From Mesodorylaimus sp. YZB2_4 (Eukaryota; Nematoda; Enoplea; Dorylaimida; Dorylaimidae): a stretch of 64,000 nucleotides of DNA. A program made the position numbers and the translations under genes. Shown here piece after piece: positions 1-11,049 of the stretch; position 1 is the stretch's first letter, and each line of letters starts with the position of its first letter. Under the pieces are notes generated by a model. It had not been told where the DNA came from. It did not search any database and saw only the letters and a program-made list of their open reading frames with translations. The stretch lies in NCBI GenBank assembly GCA_030248295.1, contig JASANH010001717.1, positions 62,001 through 126,000 of the forward strand, in the 5' to 3' direction.

Positions 1-204
1 TTCACGGATGGCGTCTTCGCGGCTTTTCGATATAAACCAGGTTCATTTTTGCAGTAAACAACCATTTTCAAATCTCAAAAACGCTTGAATATCCTTATCT
101 TTTTATCAATATCTTGGTTGTGAAAAGATATAATATATCACCTGTTTCCTTTGAGAATCTACAAGCCCTTCACGTGCCGCGTGTACATTCCCCAAAAAAA
201 CAGA

Positions 205-315
205 TAGTAGATATGGATATCCCAAAAGATACGGATATGGATATGGATACGATTTCGATATCAATACGCCAAATGATATCAATATCGATTGCATATAGAT
301 GTGGATATTGATATC
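205..315. repeat. AT-rich GATAT-type simple repeat
   Basis: Degenerate run of GGATAT, GATATC and CGATAT units in the region left of the last visible kanadaptin exon. It reads as low-complexity intron DNA. Open frames across it (isoleucine/aspartate/methionine runs) are products of the repeat, not genes. Confidence 0.7.
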
Positions 316-461
316 AACAGTGGTCACAACTAGCCTCAAAAAAGCAGACATCAGAACTGTTTCGCTAAATACAGTCACGAACTGCGTGAGATTCAAATTT
401 GCAGCGCTGTTAAAAAAAAATAAGAACGAATACCCATAACATACCCGTATTCGCCGACCCT

Positions 462-570
462 TACCCAAACCCGTACCCATACCCGCCGGGTAAGGGTATG
501 GGTTTGGGTCGGCCCATACCCATACCCGCCGGGTAAGGGTGGGTACGGGTATGGGTTTGGGTACCAATGC
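462..570. repeat. G/C-run minisatellite with quadruplex-type motifs
   Basis: Repeated CCCATACCCGCCGGGTAAGGG-type units, with two plus-strand stretches of four or more GGG runs separated by short spacers (about 489-511 and 531-562) and matching C-runs. The units are also partly self-complementary around GCCGGG, so both hairpins and G-quadruplexes are possible. It lies about 70 bp downstream of the kanadaptin exon ending at 636, inside or next to an intron of that gene. Confidence 0.6.
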
Positions 571-635
571 AGGACTCTGCAATAAATGTCTCTCACAGGA
601 ACCTTCCCCCTCCAAAACACTCCATAATGACTGAC

Positions 636-3085
636 CTTGATTGGACTTCCTCAACAATCCAGCCGCATCGAGTAATCGACACGCCTCTAGTGCACATGCC
701 ACTGTCGCTTCTTTTTTCCCACCGCTAATAGCCGCTTCAGCAAATACTGCGCGTCCAGTTTCAGTTTCGATTGGTAACCTTGAAAGAATCATTTCTTATA
801 TAGACATCTCCAAGCTGTGTGACCCATACTCAATGCGACACGTCCACTGATGCCTCGCTCCAGCACCCCGTTCCGTGAATTCAAACTGCATCTCATCCCC
901 GCATCCTTGGCGATCGAACCAGTTTTTTAGCGCTTTCTTTGGATCATCCAAATACAGTTGTTCGCGCTTTTGGATCTCCTCGATCGATTCCATCGCTGAT
1001 TCGCCACCTTCCATTTCCTCCTCTTTCTTCTCCTCCTCCTTTTCTTCATCTTCACCATAATCATCAGCTAAAAGCATATAGTTCAAAAAACTACATGAAA
1101 AATTAACCAGACTGTCCATGGGAGCCCTGGTGTCTCATTGTCAGTTGGTTAGTTTGTTCCGCACTGCTTGGGCAAGCAGCCTGACTGACAATGAGAGGCC
1201 GCAGTTCTGTTCTGGCTGAGGACGGCAGTTTAGTAAGCCCGTTCACAGAGTGGGAGCTGGTTTAATTAGCCCGTCGCTGGCTGGCCTTGCACACCTGGCT
1301 CTAGGCGACTCACCCAGTAGGGTCAAGTGGCTGACGCCGATCGAGTAGTCAGGAAACTAGTTCGCGAACACCAGTCGGGAAGGTCCCTCCCTTCTCGCAT
1401 AGTATCACCCTGAGACGCTGATGCTGGCACAGGATGCCCTCGTGTGGAGGTGCTCCCAGCGGAGGCAGACAGAGGGAAGCTGCCGTGAGAGCTGGTCACC
1501 TCACGGCCCCGCTCATCATATCAAGACTGCTGGCCGGTTATAGGCAGAACGGGTTGGAAGTCCCGTGGGAACCTGAGGCGGCACGGGGCCCCACCCACAA
1601 AAAAGCTGGACTGTCCACACTTACACATTCCCCAAGTAATGCCAGTGTCGGAGTCGCCTTCAGCAGTTGCCCTGACTGTTCCACTTTCTGACGCGTTATC
1701 CTGCTTTTGAGCGTCGGGGTCTTCAGTAAGCGGTGTTGGAGCGGGCTCGCGGCGTTTTGCCATCAGTAGTTTTTGCTTGCGAGCTTTCTCCTTAATTTCT
1801 GTAACAGACATTGCCGATTCTGGTTCGCGATCTTCCTCTGGGCCCTGAAATTAGTCAAAAATATTATATGTAGTGAATGACTCGAAATTTGCGTCAGGAG
1901 CATGTCAGGAGCCCTTGATGAAATTTTCCAACGGCATCGACGCGAAAATTATATAATCACTAATTGAAGGGGGCGGGAGGTCAGCAGATCGGGACCCCAT
2001 CCGAAACCCGAATGAAACCAGACCACTTACATTCATAATGTACATTCTGGTACTGAATCCCAACTTGAACATGTGTCCGACACGAATCGGGACGTACATA
2101 AAAGGCGGGATCTTCTCTTTATTCAATATAGTTCCATGCGTGCTTCCCATATCGAACAGATACCAGCCCAGTTCGTGCGGACTACCCAATGCCCGATATT
2201 GTATGACCGCGTGATGGCGACTGATGCTCGGGTGCTCCACCACAACATCCCCTTGTCGCCCGAAGATGTAATATGGCTTGTTCTGTTCCGCATCATCCCC
2301 CACAGCGGCCAATCCTATACGGCCAATAATTCGTCCATCTTTCAAAATATCCAAGTCGTAATTGCCCGTCGAACATGGACCAGACCAAGCGGGCGCCTTG
2401 TAGGTGGAGTCAACTGAAGGGGGTATACCGACGGATCTGAAAAAAGGACAGGTTTATGGCGGTAAACACGTTGTGAGAACATGAATTTCAGCAAAAATCT
2501 CTACGAGTACAACCAGGCGGCGAAAGATACGAGACATGTCTCTGCGAAAAGGAAGGCAAGTCTCTCGATCATACTTGTGGCTGAAACATCAACTGGAGTG
2601 GTTGACTTCTCCCAGCCAGGGAAGAGAACTCGTATCAATAACCCGATCGCCAAAACCGCTCGGTACCATAAGAAGAGGGTATTCAGGCACCTGATGTTCC
2701 ATCGGCGAATTTACAGTAGTTTCATAGAGGTCCCATTTAAGGGATTTGACACGAGAGAGAAAAATGAATGAAGACATGCACAGAAGATACCAATAGACAG
2801 TAAGTCGCCTTTACAGTATATATTACAGCAGAAGAACCAAAAAATGACTTACCCAACCGTCTTCTTTTCCTCCCCATCTTCTTCCTCTTCTTTCTTTTCA
2901 TCAGGTTGCGGAAGAGGAACAGGAAATGACACCTGATGTTTTTCGCCCGAATCCTCTGCTGGTGCCTCGGATGATATTGAGTCGGATAATTTTCGAGATT
3001 GAGGCATTTTGAAAGCCACATGAGCGGCCGCTGATGGATTAGACGGCAAAGCAGGTGGTTTGAAAACATCTTCACTGATTTCCAT
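636..3085 (-). CDS. SLC4A1AP: kanadaptin (FHA-domain protein), 5' five exons; gene runs off the left edge
   Basis: Exons on the minus strand: 2853-3085, 2031-2436, 1625-1844, 830-1067 and 636-778. All have GT-AG borders and matching phase, giving about 413 residues. The protein starts MEISEDVF and has an acidic, proline-rich leader. An FHA domain follows in exon 2 (FGR, then SISRHHAV, then GSTHGTILN), which is the phosphothreonine-binding core. After it come the family-specific stretches GPEEDRE and TWGM, DDPKKAL and FDRQG, and finally the double-stranded-RNA-binding-like block SGGKKEATVACALEACRLLD. This order matches metazoan kanadaptin, a nuclear protein first described as binding the anion exchanger AE1. 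The last visible exon ends at LLRKSNQ with donor GTCAGT; the C-terminal half must lie left of the window. The G-run repeat at about 462-570 is in the following intron. Confidence in identity is high. Confidence 0.9.
1370..1580 (+). repeat. SINE-like dispersed repeat, copy A
   Basis: Aligns by eye with the reverse complement of 48668-48890 and 47995-48185. Shared blocks include GGATGCCCTCGTGTGGAGG, AGAGGGAAGCTGCCGTG, CACCTCACGGCC and GGGTTGGAAGTCCCG. It lies in the kanadaptin intron between the exons ending at 1067 and starting at 1625. The open frame 1434-1691 is only this repeat. Confidence 0.7.
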
Positions 3086-3589
3086 TTTGCATTTATGAGT
3101 ATCCCCAGAAAATTAATAAATATTAATTTTCAAACATAGTAGATGAAATTTCAGCCAAACATGGCTATGTAGCCAAATCAAAAACGCTTGTCGCGCTTAA
3201 CGCAGACAGTAGCCCTGCGTATTTCGCACCTTTTAAATCTCCAAATTTTAGTCAAACAAAATACATATTTAAAAGATAGATAATAAAGATAATTGCCGGA
3301 AATGACAACTTTTATAAAAAATGACAATGACATTTCTGAGAAAATTGCTTCAGGGCATTTGCAGGCCTGTGAGTGGAACCATAAAAACTGTATGTATTTC
3401 TCACTTGATAAATAGGATGCTTTACTCGCCAATCGTGCGCGCAGAAAGGTAGTCAGACGTGGCTGGCAACACTGGCAACGTGGCAACGGACGGTGGCAGT
3501 GTAAGGAAGATCGGTTTCAGTAATTTTGGTCATAGTGTAAAGTTCAACTTATCTTTAGGAAGCCAAAGACGAGAAAATTAATTCCCTCA

Positions 3590-3735
3590 ATGGAGATTCT
3601 CCTAGAAGAGACATGCAGAGGGACCCTGCTGTGTGTGCTGGCCACCTCACGGCCTCGCTTATCATATGACTCCTGACATGCCATAGGCAGAGAAAGAATG
3701 GATGTCCCCTTGCACTGACTTTGTTGGGATGCAAT
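3590..3735 (+). repeat. SINE-like dispersed repeat, copy B (degraded)
   Basis: A weaker copy of the family at 1370-1580. It keeps the order CAGAGGGA, CACCTCACGGCC, CGCTTATCATAT, CATAGGCAGA and GGATGTCCC, with many substitutions and small gaps. It lies upstream of kanadaptin. Confidence 0.55.
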
Positions 3736-4390
3736 TGGTCTGCTTTCAGAGTAGTGTAGTACAGCCACATGGTCAGATGAGCACCTCGAAGTCAAAGTTC
3801 CTCAGATATCGGCAATTTATGAGATAGGTACTTTGTGGTCAAGTGTTGGCATGATTTTCGACTCCAACTCGGATAACAGCGCTTTCAACTTTTTATATGA
3901 ATAATCTGTGAAAAATTCTCTTGTGCAAGTCTCATCGTAAGTAAGACGGTTCCTATGCGCGAGGCTGGCTTGAGATATCACCTTATCGTCAAGGAGTGGC
4001 TTACGGTTCTGCCAGCCCCTCCTTGATAGATACGTTCAATCAATACTGTCGTGTCGTTGGAAAGGAGCACACAGCCAAAAGTGGTCAACGACGTGATTGG
4101 CGAGTGCGGGTCTTAACCAACGTTTTATTGGTAGACCATCACGGATGTGTTGATTGTGTTAAAGCATTGATTATGCCATCGGTCTAACCAAAGGTACTCA
4201 ATGGAGAATAAACGTGATCGAAAAGGTTGGATGAGCACCTCGCCGTGCTATTATATCACGTCAGCCATTTCTACAGTATACAGCCACCACACTGCACATA
4301 TGTGGATGATTGGCCCGAATGCTTACCTTAGCGCATATTCCCCTTCGCGCTACAAATGTACGACTCGCGGGCAGATAAATTATTTCGTGT

Positions 4391-4470
4391 AAAATGTGTC
4401 CCTTCACGCTCGAGTGCGCATAAGCGTTTGGTGATGTGGTAAAACATTAACATGAACATGGAGTAAAATC
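4391..4470 (+). repeat. dispersed repeat matching 56846-56920
   Basis: TGTCCCTTCACGCTCGAG, then AGCGTTTGGTGATGTGG, then TAAAACA matches the same blocks in the same order at 56846-56920. Both copies lie close to a tRNA-like sequence (4646-4730 and 56752-56830), suggesting one SINE family. Confidence 0.55.
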
Positions 4471-4645
4471 ATGCAGTTACGAACATGTGCACGTACGACA
4501 AGAACATAAATTACAGTGGCCACATGCCAAAATGGCCAAGCCTATGCTTTATCTTGCTCGAAGGATGTCATGTCGTACTTTATCCATAGCCAAGCACTGT
4601 ACAGCGCACTCGAGGGCTAAGGAACACAATAAACGACAATTTTGT

Positions 4646-4730
4646 ACCGAGGTGGGAGTCGAAACCTCCCCTCTAAGTGCGCACCCAGCGTGAGAGGCAG
4701 ACGCCTTAACCGCCTAGGCCGCGACCCCGG
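4646..4730 (-). repeat. tRNA-like sequence (SINE head or tRNA pseudogene)
   Basis: On the minus strand an A-box-like TAGGCGGTTAAGGCG is followed about 45 nt later by a B-box-like GGTTTCGACTCC. The anticodon stem and acceptor stem do not pair cleanly, so it is not called as a functional tRNA. The segment AGGCGTCTGCCTCTC recurs near 56783 on the plus strand. Confidence 0.45.
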
Positions 4731-7700
4731 CGATAGCCCGGCTTATGGCACCTGAACAGTCGTTTCCAGAGAAAAGTTGCGCTCGACCGAGTGATAATCG
4801 TCAGGCGCGTCATTTTTAAAGAGTTTCTTCTGCATCGGATAAAAGCACTTGTGATTTCGACAGTTGGCTCCTCTCGTTACAGTTAGCCTTTCTGAGTCCG
4901 GCCTCACGTGCATGTGGGCCGAGAGATGCCGGATAACTTGTGATCATTATGCTTAATATAGTTCCAAATCAGGTCGAAACTGTCACTTTGAGCATCCCGC
5001 TCATGTGCACCCTGCATCCTCTTGTTCGCGGACTTTCGACGGGCAAGAGTTCGAACTTACGACAGCATCGACGCAAACAAGACAGATTTGCACCAGGTCG
5101 GTTTGTCAAAGCCGTATGCTGCACCCAGGGGGCTCATTACCAGCGACCAGAACTATCGACGATAGATGACATAAGAGTCACGAAATGCGTCAGAGGAACC
5201 GGTGGCATAGCTAACTTTAGGGCTTAGGTAGTTGGCTCACACATACTGTAGGCGCAATAACGCCTCCACTCAGGGCCACACGCGTCAAGTAGTCCTAAAC
5301 CACGGCTTCGAAAAATGAGCAAGCAATCTACTATACTTCGAAAAATTTTTCGTTGGCCCACTTTTCCCAGCAAGTACTGAGGACGTTGGAGAAGGCGACG
5401 AGGAGTTGCAGTATGCACCATGAAGATTTTTTATAAATGTCTTATCTGAAATTTTTTTTTGTTTAGGAGTTCACACAGCTGGGCGAAATGGAAAGCTTGT
5501 TCGATACACCTCCTATGCGATTCGAGTCGATGTCAGGCAGTGAATTAGCTGTTAGACAAAGTGCCCAGTCGTGGCTGTCAGTGGTGGTCATCACAGATTG
5601 GGTAAAGAATTTCCCGCAGCTCGTTGATCGTGATCAAGAAAACGAAGGAAGATTTGACGAAGTGGTCCAAAGCTTTTCGTGTAAGCAACAGAGGCAGTTT
5701 CGGTATTTTAATGCGCAAACGACCCGATCGTTTTTTAGTTTCGATATTGGTGTGATGGACCGACGTAACAAATGCTGGTAGAAAACTGAGTGTTTTTACA
5801 GAGCCATTAAAGCGAAATTTTTTTCGTGGTAGATTCCAAAGCATAAGCCAAAAAATGCCAGAAGTTTGTCAAAAATTGGCGGAATAAAAAGGCTCGTTAT
5901 ATTCAGATTCCAGTCACTCATACTTCGGAATTTGAAAAAGCCGCCGCTTTGGTTAACGTTTAAAGAAGTAGACAAGAAGCGGACCGACGCACGTCACTGC
6001 GACGGCAGATGTCGCAGCGAATAACTATTTCTCTTTTAGCGTTTGGCAAAGCGAATCAGGCTCGTAATCAAATATGAATGAATTCGAAACGAGTGATCGA
6101 AATCTCAAGTGGAAATATGGGCTCGAAAATACCAGTTCATGCCGATGATCTCATGAGTGTGGGACAGGTGGATGGTGAGCTATTCATTTTGCTGACGTTC
6201 TATTCTTCTTCCAGGAGCTTGAAGTTTACACCTTACGGTCAAAGAAGCTTATGAACGAATAATGCAGAGTGGCATCTCGCAAATATCGGCTTAAGTTTGA
6301 ATGCGATACTGGGCTGCAACACGACGAGCAGAAGTGAATCGAATGATCCAAAAGTGGGGCATGAGCCAACGATGGATGTAGACCCTTACAACCCACCACC
6401 AATGCCTTGCCAGAGTTTCGAATTCGAAAATCAAAGGCGTTTTCCTGTGCTGGCATGAGCTACGTCGTACCAATATGCAGCCCAGAGAAGACGAGTCATC
6501 ATTAGTGCATTTACAGTATGATCATGTAAGCGATTCATCTGGAATTCGTCGGCAATCAATTTAGCGCACAACTACGTCTAGGTCTCAACCTTATGGCATA
6601 CCGATGAGTGCTCAGCTCGCCTTCTCTGGCCATGTGGGGGCAACTTCAAATTGAAGAATATCCAGGAAGACGCTTATCAGGTGGAACGATCGTTCTGGAA
6701 GTGCTATGTCTGTGATCGACTCATTCGTCAACTGTTAAACAAGCGTTCTGGAAGTCGGTGCACGCAATCATATTATCAGAATGTCAAATGCCAGTACATA
6801 TAATATCAACGACGACAAAAACCTAAGCGGTGGCACGATTCTGCCACCCTTCATCGCGCCGCCAACGATCAATCGCTTAAAAAACAATCGAAATAATGGG
6901 AACGTGCAAGGCGCTGATGAAACAGTGGAAAAGCGGCTCAAGATCCAAACCGATTCTTGGCCATCTGGTTCGAGCAGTATTTACTCAACTTACGAGAGCG
7001 ATTAATTAATTATCAAGCGTCCTCTCAAGGCTCGATACGACGCCAAATGTTCGTTTTCTCACCGTTGGAGGAGTATCAACTACAAGTGGCACTTGGGACG
7101 AATGAAAGCAACAAGAGCCGCCCAAGGTCAATCCGTTTTTCAAGCTCAATAGTGAAATCAACCTTACAATCGGCAACAATTGCGGCAAGTTTAGATAGTG
7201 CATTCATAAAGTTTAGAAAGAACCTGCTTTATCGACTGATGTTTTTTCAGCAAAAAATTTTGCACAGTGCTTTAGATATTTGTACTCTACATGGCGCTTT
7301 GGATAGTTCGAGAACATCTATGGTAGACCATCTCCGCGTGAGCTACCCCATAATTTTCTCTTATGACGCATGTAGAGGCGGATGAAACTCATGATCGATA
7401 ACTTTGGTTCCTTCTGATGAGAGCTGTTGGCGAGGCATCCTGTTTTGACAGAACGAGCTGCGACAAAACCATCCTGCCCCCGTCAATGCTTTCTCGTCTT
7501 TCCGGTCTATGGAATAAACGATCTGCACGTGAGTAGGAAAGCGAACGGGGTAATTTTTGATAGATGTAAAACTATTTTAAGAATACGGATTACATATCCG
7601 GATTACGGATCACGCCAGGTGCGCAGTTACGGTTACGTCTGCTTTTTTCGCATGGCCTCCTACTCTAGGAATCCTGAACAGTAATACCCCTACAAGACAT

Positions 7701-7984
7701 GCTACACAAGCTCAAATAGCGATTTTACATCGATTGACCGCAAAAAGCAATGCCTCAAGTGCTTTTTGAGGTTTCATTGCCGTAGCTAGTCATTCCTGCA
7801 TGCTGTCACTGCAAAACAGCTCAACGGCAACTAGTAAATTCTTTTTATTTGTGCGAAATATAGCTCACAGAGTGCACATTCCCATATATTTTATAGTAAG
7901 GGGTGCTCGAAGCCTACTGCAATCATTTGTCTTTTTGCATTCAGTGTCTGCGCGGGGAGCGACGACTCAATCGGCGCTGAATGC

Positions 7985-8294
7985 ATCGGTGATTGTCTTG
8001 TCCAACAAAACGCAGGCTGGGTCAACCAAATTTCGAGCCATCACCTTGTTGACCACTTTTCATATCACACGCGCCACGGGATCGCCGCTTTTCTCTCCTC
8101 AGCGACACTATGTGCACACTGTCCACTGAAGAGGTCCCTGATGGGTGGGTTGACCAAGACGCAAGCCATTCGTTTCTGAGCAACTTTGTGCACTGACCAC
8201 AGCTGATGTGCATCCCCGATATGGCCTTGTTCGGCGCCGACTGCTCCTCTTGAATCGTCTGCATGCCGCAGTTGCGAAAAACAAATTGCTGCAT
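7985..8294 (-). pseudogene. decayed inverted copy of the 8762 secreted-protein gene
   Basis: Read on the minus strand, this segment is homologous first to 8810-8960 (NCG, QxIQE, then S, G/RCTKL) and then to 10826-11020 on the plus strand (SxQCAxSVA, VAC, KVV, PACV, D.T..D.F). Here the two halves are contiguous. The frame must shift at least once between the QCAHSVA part and the KVV part, and it then meets a stop at the C-terminal end. The signal-peptide region is eroded. It is a broken paralogue in head-to-head orientation, about 470 bp from the plus-strand gene. The family is not recognised. Confidence 0.6.
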
Positions 8295-8699
8295 GTCAGC
8301 CTGCCCTTAAAAGATCATATCGCGAAACAAGCAGCCTCGGCTTTGACCCCTAGGCCTACAGCGCAGATGACTTTTGCCTCGCAGGTCTCACGTTTGATCT
8401 ATCTTTTGAAGTGTTCCGAGTTGTGCGAGACGACGTCCGAAGTAGACCTAGTTGTGCGCACACCGACCACTTCCAGTCAATCGAAATTTCTGGCTCAATG
8501 AACTATAATTTTTCTAGCTTAGATCGCGTAAACAAATGATTGGCTCATTATTTCGTAAACATCGAGCAGGTGCATCTGGGCAGGGCGAGCAGCTCTTGGT
8601 AATTACAGTAATTTTCCGCAGTGATTAGGTCGAACATCCGTCGACTTTCGATTCTACCCGCGATTACGCTCATGTGCACAGTTATGTAGTTAACAAGGC

Positions 8700-8737
8700 T
8701 CTATATAACGGGCGAGACGAGATGATCAGATCAGTTC
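8700..8737 (+). promoter_or_regulatory. TATA-type core promoter of the 8762 gene
   Basis: TATATAAC at about 8702-8709 is followed about 20-25 nt later by an initiator-like TCAGTTC, and the ATG comes at 8762. This gives a predicted leader of roughly 30 nt. The spacing is right for a TATA promoter. Confidence 0.6.
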
Positions 8738-8761
8738 ACTCTCGTTCCCAAAACTGAGATA

Positions 8762-9043
8762 ATGACTTCGGCTGGCGCTTTCTCCGTTATCATGTTTTTC
8801 GCGATCGCTATCAACTGCGGCGTGCAGGCGATTCAAGAGAGCCGCTGGGAAGAGTCGGTCCCCAAAAAGACCTGTACCATGGTCATATTACAGTCGCGCA
8901 TCAGCCGTGGTCGGTGCACCAAATTGGCTGGAGGAAGGACGGCCTGCATATCTGCCTGCTTAGACCAGCCAACCAGACGCCTAATGCTAAAGGACCATTT
9001 TCACCGACTAATAACTCGAGAACGATTTGACGAGAATTTTTGA
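8762..9043 (+). CDS. small secreted cysteine-containing protein, 5' part (unrecognised family)
   Basis: The frame opens with a clear signal peptide (hydrophobic VIMFFAIAINCGVQA, likely cut after VQA) and continues IQESRWEESVPKKTC. A Cys/Arg-rich segment follows (RGRCTKLAGGRTACISACL). A strong TATA box sits 55 bp upstream. Comparison with the inverted copy at 7985-8294 shows that homology ends near 8960, within TACIS. The matching C-terminal half lies at 10816-11042, so residues after about 67 of this frame probably belong to inserted DNA or intron. No canonical GT donor exists at the break, which favours an insertion over an ordinary intron. I do not recognise the family; extracellular location is inferred from the signal peptide. 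Confidence 0.55.
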   Translation: MTSAGAFSVIMFFAIAINCGVQAIQESRWEESVPKKTCTMVILQSRISRGRCTKLAGGRTACISACLDQPTRRLMLKDHFHRLITRERFDENF

Positions 9044-10035
9044 TTTTTTGCACACATAGCAGAATCGGCCGAATCTACAATCGTGCCAATTTTTATCAAA
9101 ATCCGTCCGGCTATTGTCGAATTCCAGGATAGGCGATTTCTTGTTCAGGGGGGAGAAGACGAGGAGGAGGAGGAGGAGGAGGATAAACATCAGCCTAGAG
9201 CAACAACCAGAGGTCGTACAGGTGTAAATATTAGTTTTTCTGAAAGCTTGCATCTTCAGAATCTGCCTTTTGGCATTCGTTTTTTGAACGCTTTAGTTTC
9301 GAAAAGGTTATTCCAGAAAATAATCACTTTTTTGGCTTTTTCAACCCGTCGCTTGTCGAGTACTCAACAGATTTTGATAAAAATTGACGTGGCAGCGGAT
9401 CTGACCTATCTTGCAAAGCGTGCGAAAAATAAACTTTTTTGGTGTAATCATTCTTGAGTTATTGACTACCGAAAGTAGCTGGCTCTGGTGTTTCTGTTTT
9501 TTTCATTTTCGGCGCGCAGCTTAGAAACATCAACTGAACGGGTTGAGGTGCAGCGCTATTGATTGGCTAGGCTCACTTAGCGCGCTTTCACGAAGATGGG
9601 CTGAGGAAAATAGGAGCTAAAAATAACTTATAAAACTTGCGGATCCTAAGTATTCAGTTTCAGCTTCTGATGGAATACTCTGAGGATATAGAACTTAAGA
9701 CCACTCGAGCATGAGCTAGTCCTTACGAATTAGAAATCCTTACGAATAAGCTTTATTGTTTTTCATGCCGCCTGTATATCTGAGTATATATGCAAAAAAA
9801 TGCGCATTTCATGAGCAGGCACGGGTGAGAGTTTCTGACTATGAAATGGTCGATCGATCTGTAGGCGGTCTTTACGAGTAATTTCATGGGCGCGGGTTAA
9901 CGTTCCGCTCTATGTTTCTGTTTTAAGAGGTTTGGAAGAAGGTGTATGACAGTCAAGTCGCTCAATTCTCTCAGTTGTAGGAACAAGTGTTTTGGGCCAA
10001 ACTATAGTTTCTAGCAAAAAACGAAAAACGGTTTT

Positions 10036-10812
10036 ATTATTTCCAAAAAAGTCTGTTATGACAGACTCAAAACTTTTAGGCCAGCCTATGCACACAGTGG
10101 AACCAGGGCTTAGGATGGCTGGTCTACTCGGCCACAAGAAAAAGGGAAAGTGCCCCAACAGGCAGTGCACACACAGCTTGTAATTGCTCGCACACATATA
10201 CTGTATGTACTGTATGCATTGATATGTCAGCATCCAAGCCACAAAGCTTGTGTTCGGTGCATGTACTGCTGCTGTTCAGACAGGCTCCCCAAAGGCAGCT
10301 GTGCTGTTCCACACAATTAACCTGCACACTGCATGCTAAAGCTGGCGCTGGGAGCAAAGTGATATTGCTTATCGTTACATGCCTAAGCCTCGATGAACAC
10401 TGTAAAATCTTTCCCCTTCTTCCAACTTTATGTTCATGCTCATGGTTTATCATATCAGTAATGACACACTCTAGGATAAAAGGGCACATGACACAAAATG
10501 ATTTACCTGGCCGCGAGTCGAACACTCCCTAGTAATGATACGAGCAAGCGCTACTACGCATAGCCCGAGAGTTAGACACTCCTAGCCCACTTTGAGGACC
10601 ACGAGCACAGGATTGTGTGGCCCTCTACCAGGATCAGTCGTCCTGTTGATATTCATGCAGAAAAAGCAGCTTCTGCTCAGACATTTTTCCTAAACCGTGG
10701 TTGCGCTTAGCAGTGGTCGAGTAGACCAGCCATTCTAAGCCCTGGTTTCACTCTGTGCATTGGCTGGTCTAAAAGTTTTGAGTCTGTCATAACAGACTTT
10801 TTTGGAAATAAT
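10036..10812. mobile_element. foldback/MITE-like element with about 100-bp inverted arms
   Basis: The left arm 10036-10135 and right arm 10713-10812 are near-identical inverted copies. Both start ATTATTTCCAAAAAAGTCTG at the outer end and run through ACAGACTCAAAACTTTTAG to GGCTGGTCTACTCG. The about 577-bp centre has no transposase-like frame. No clear target-site duplication was found. The outer right end abuts the second half of the secreted-protein gene (from about 10816). Confidence 0.7.
10515..10600 (-). repeat. possible tRNA-like fragment inside the foldback element
   Basis: The minus strand has an A-box-like TAGTAGCGC and a B-box-like GTGTTCGACTC about 40 nt apart. Stems are poor; this is a weak call. 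Confidence 0.25.
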
Positions 10813-10815
10813 CAG

Positions 10816-11042
10816 ATAACCCTTCGGTCATGGATCCCTTCAGTGCACAGTGCGCACGTAGTGTCGCTGGAAACGAAGAAAGCGGTAATCCTGTGGCATG
10901 CCAGATTGAGCATAAAGTCGTCACTGAGATGACTGGAAAGTGTTCGAAACTTGGTCGTGTCCCAGCCTGCGTCTCTTTCGATGAAACCATGGCCGACATG
11001 TTCAACAGCGATTGCGCCGTCGGCCGCCATGAAGGCAAGTGA
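10816..11042 (+). other. separated C-terminal half of the secreted-protein gene
   Basis: The frame gives NPSVMDPFSAQCARSVAG, then VACQIEHKVV, CSKLGRVPACVSFDETMADMFNSDC and a stop at about 11040. Its counterpart in the inverted copy (about 8150-7990, minus) follows directly after the first half. A polyadenylation-type AATAAA lies at about 11156. Whether this half is still joined to 8762 by splicing or stranded by the insertion cannot be decided from sequence. Confidence 0.5.
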
Positions 11043-11049
11043 TTATAGT

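Larger units (their letters stand above)
3086..8000. other. no convincing gene; repeat-bearing spacer
   Basis: Apart from the repeat pieces listed separately, no open frame here joins to a recognisable protein or shows a consistent exon chain. Frames such as 5488-5781, 6781-7005 and 6957-7385 are short, uninterrupted by chance, and match no family I recognise. Confidence 0.5.

Noticed and set aside
1..105. Possible sixth kanadaptin exon at the left edge
   Set aside because: The minus-strand frames do not resemble the expected next block and no acceptor is clear; the piece is too short to decide.
1258..1275. Sequence GGTTTAATTAGCCCG resembling the start of nematode spliced leader 1
   Set aside because: Only the first ten bases match, and there is no donor, Sm site or stem structure after it.
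6226..6500. Possible mariner/Tc1 transposase remnant
   Set aside because: A few words (KIKGVFLCW) recall transposases, but no D-D-D/E spacing, inverted ends or continuous homology could be shown.
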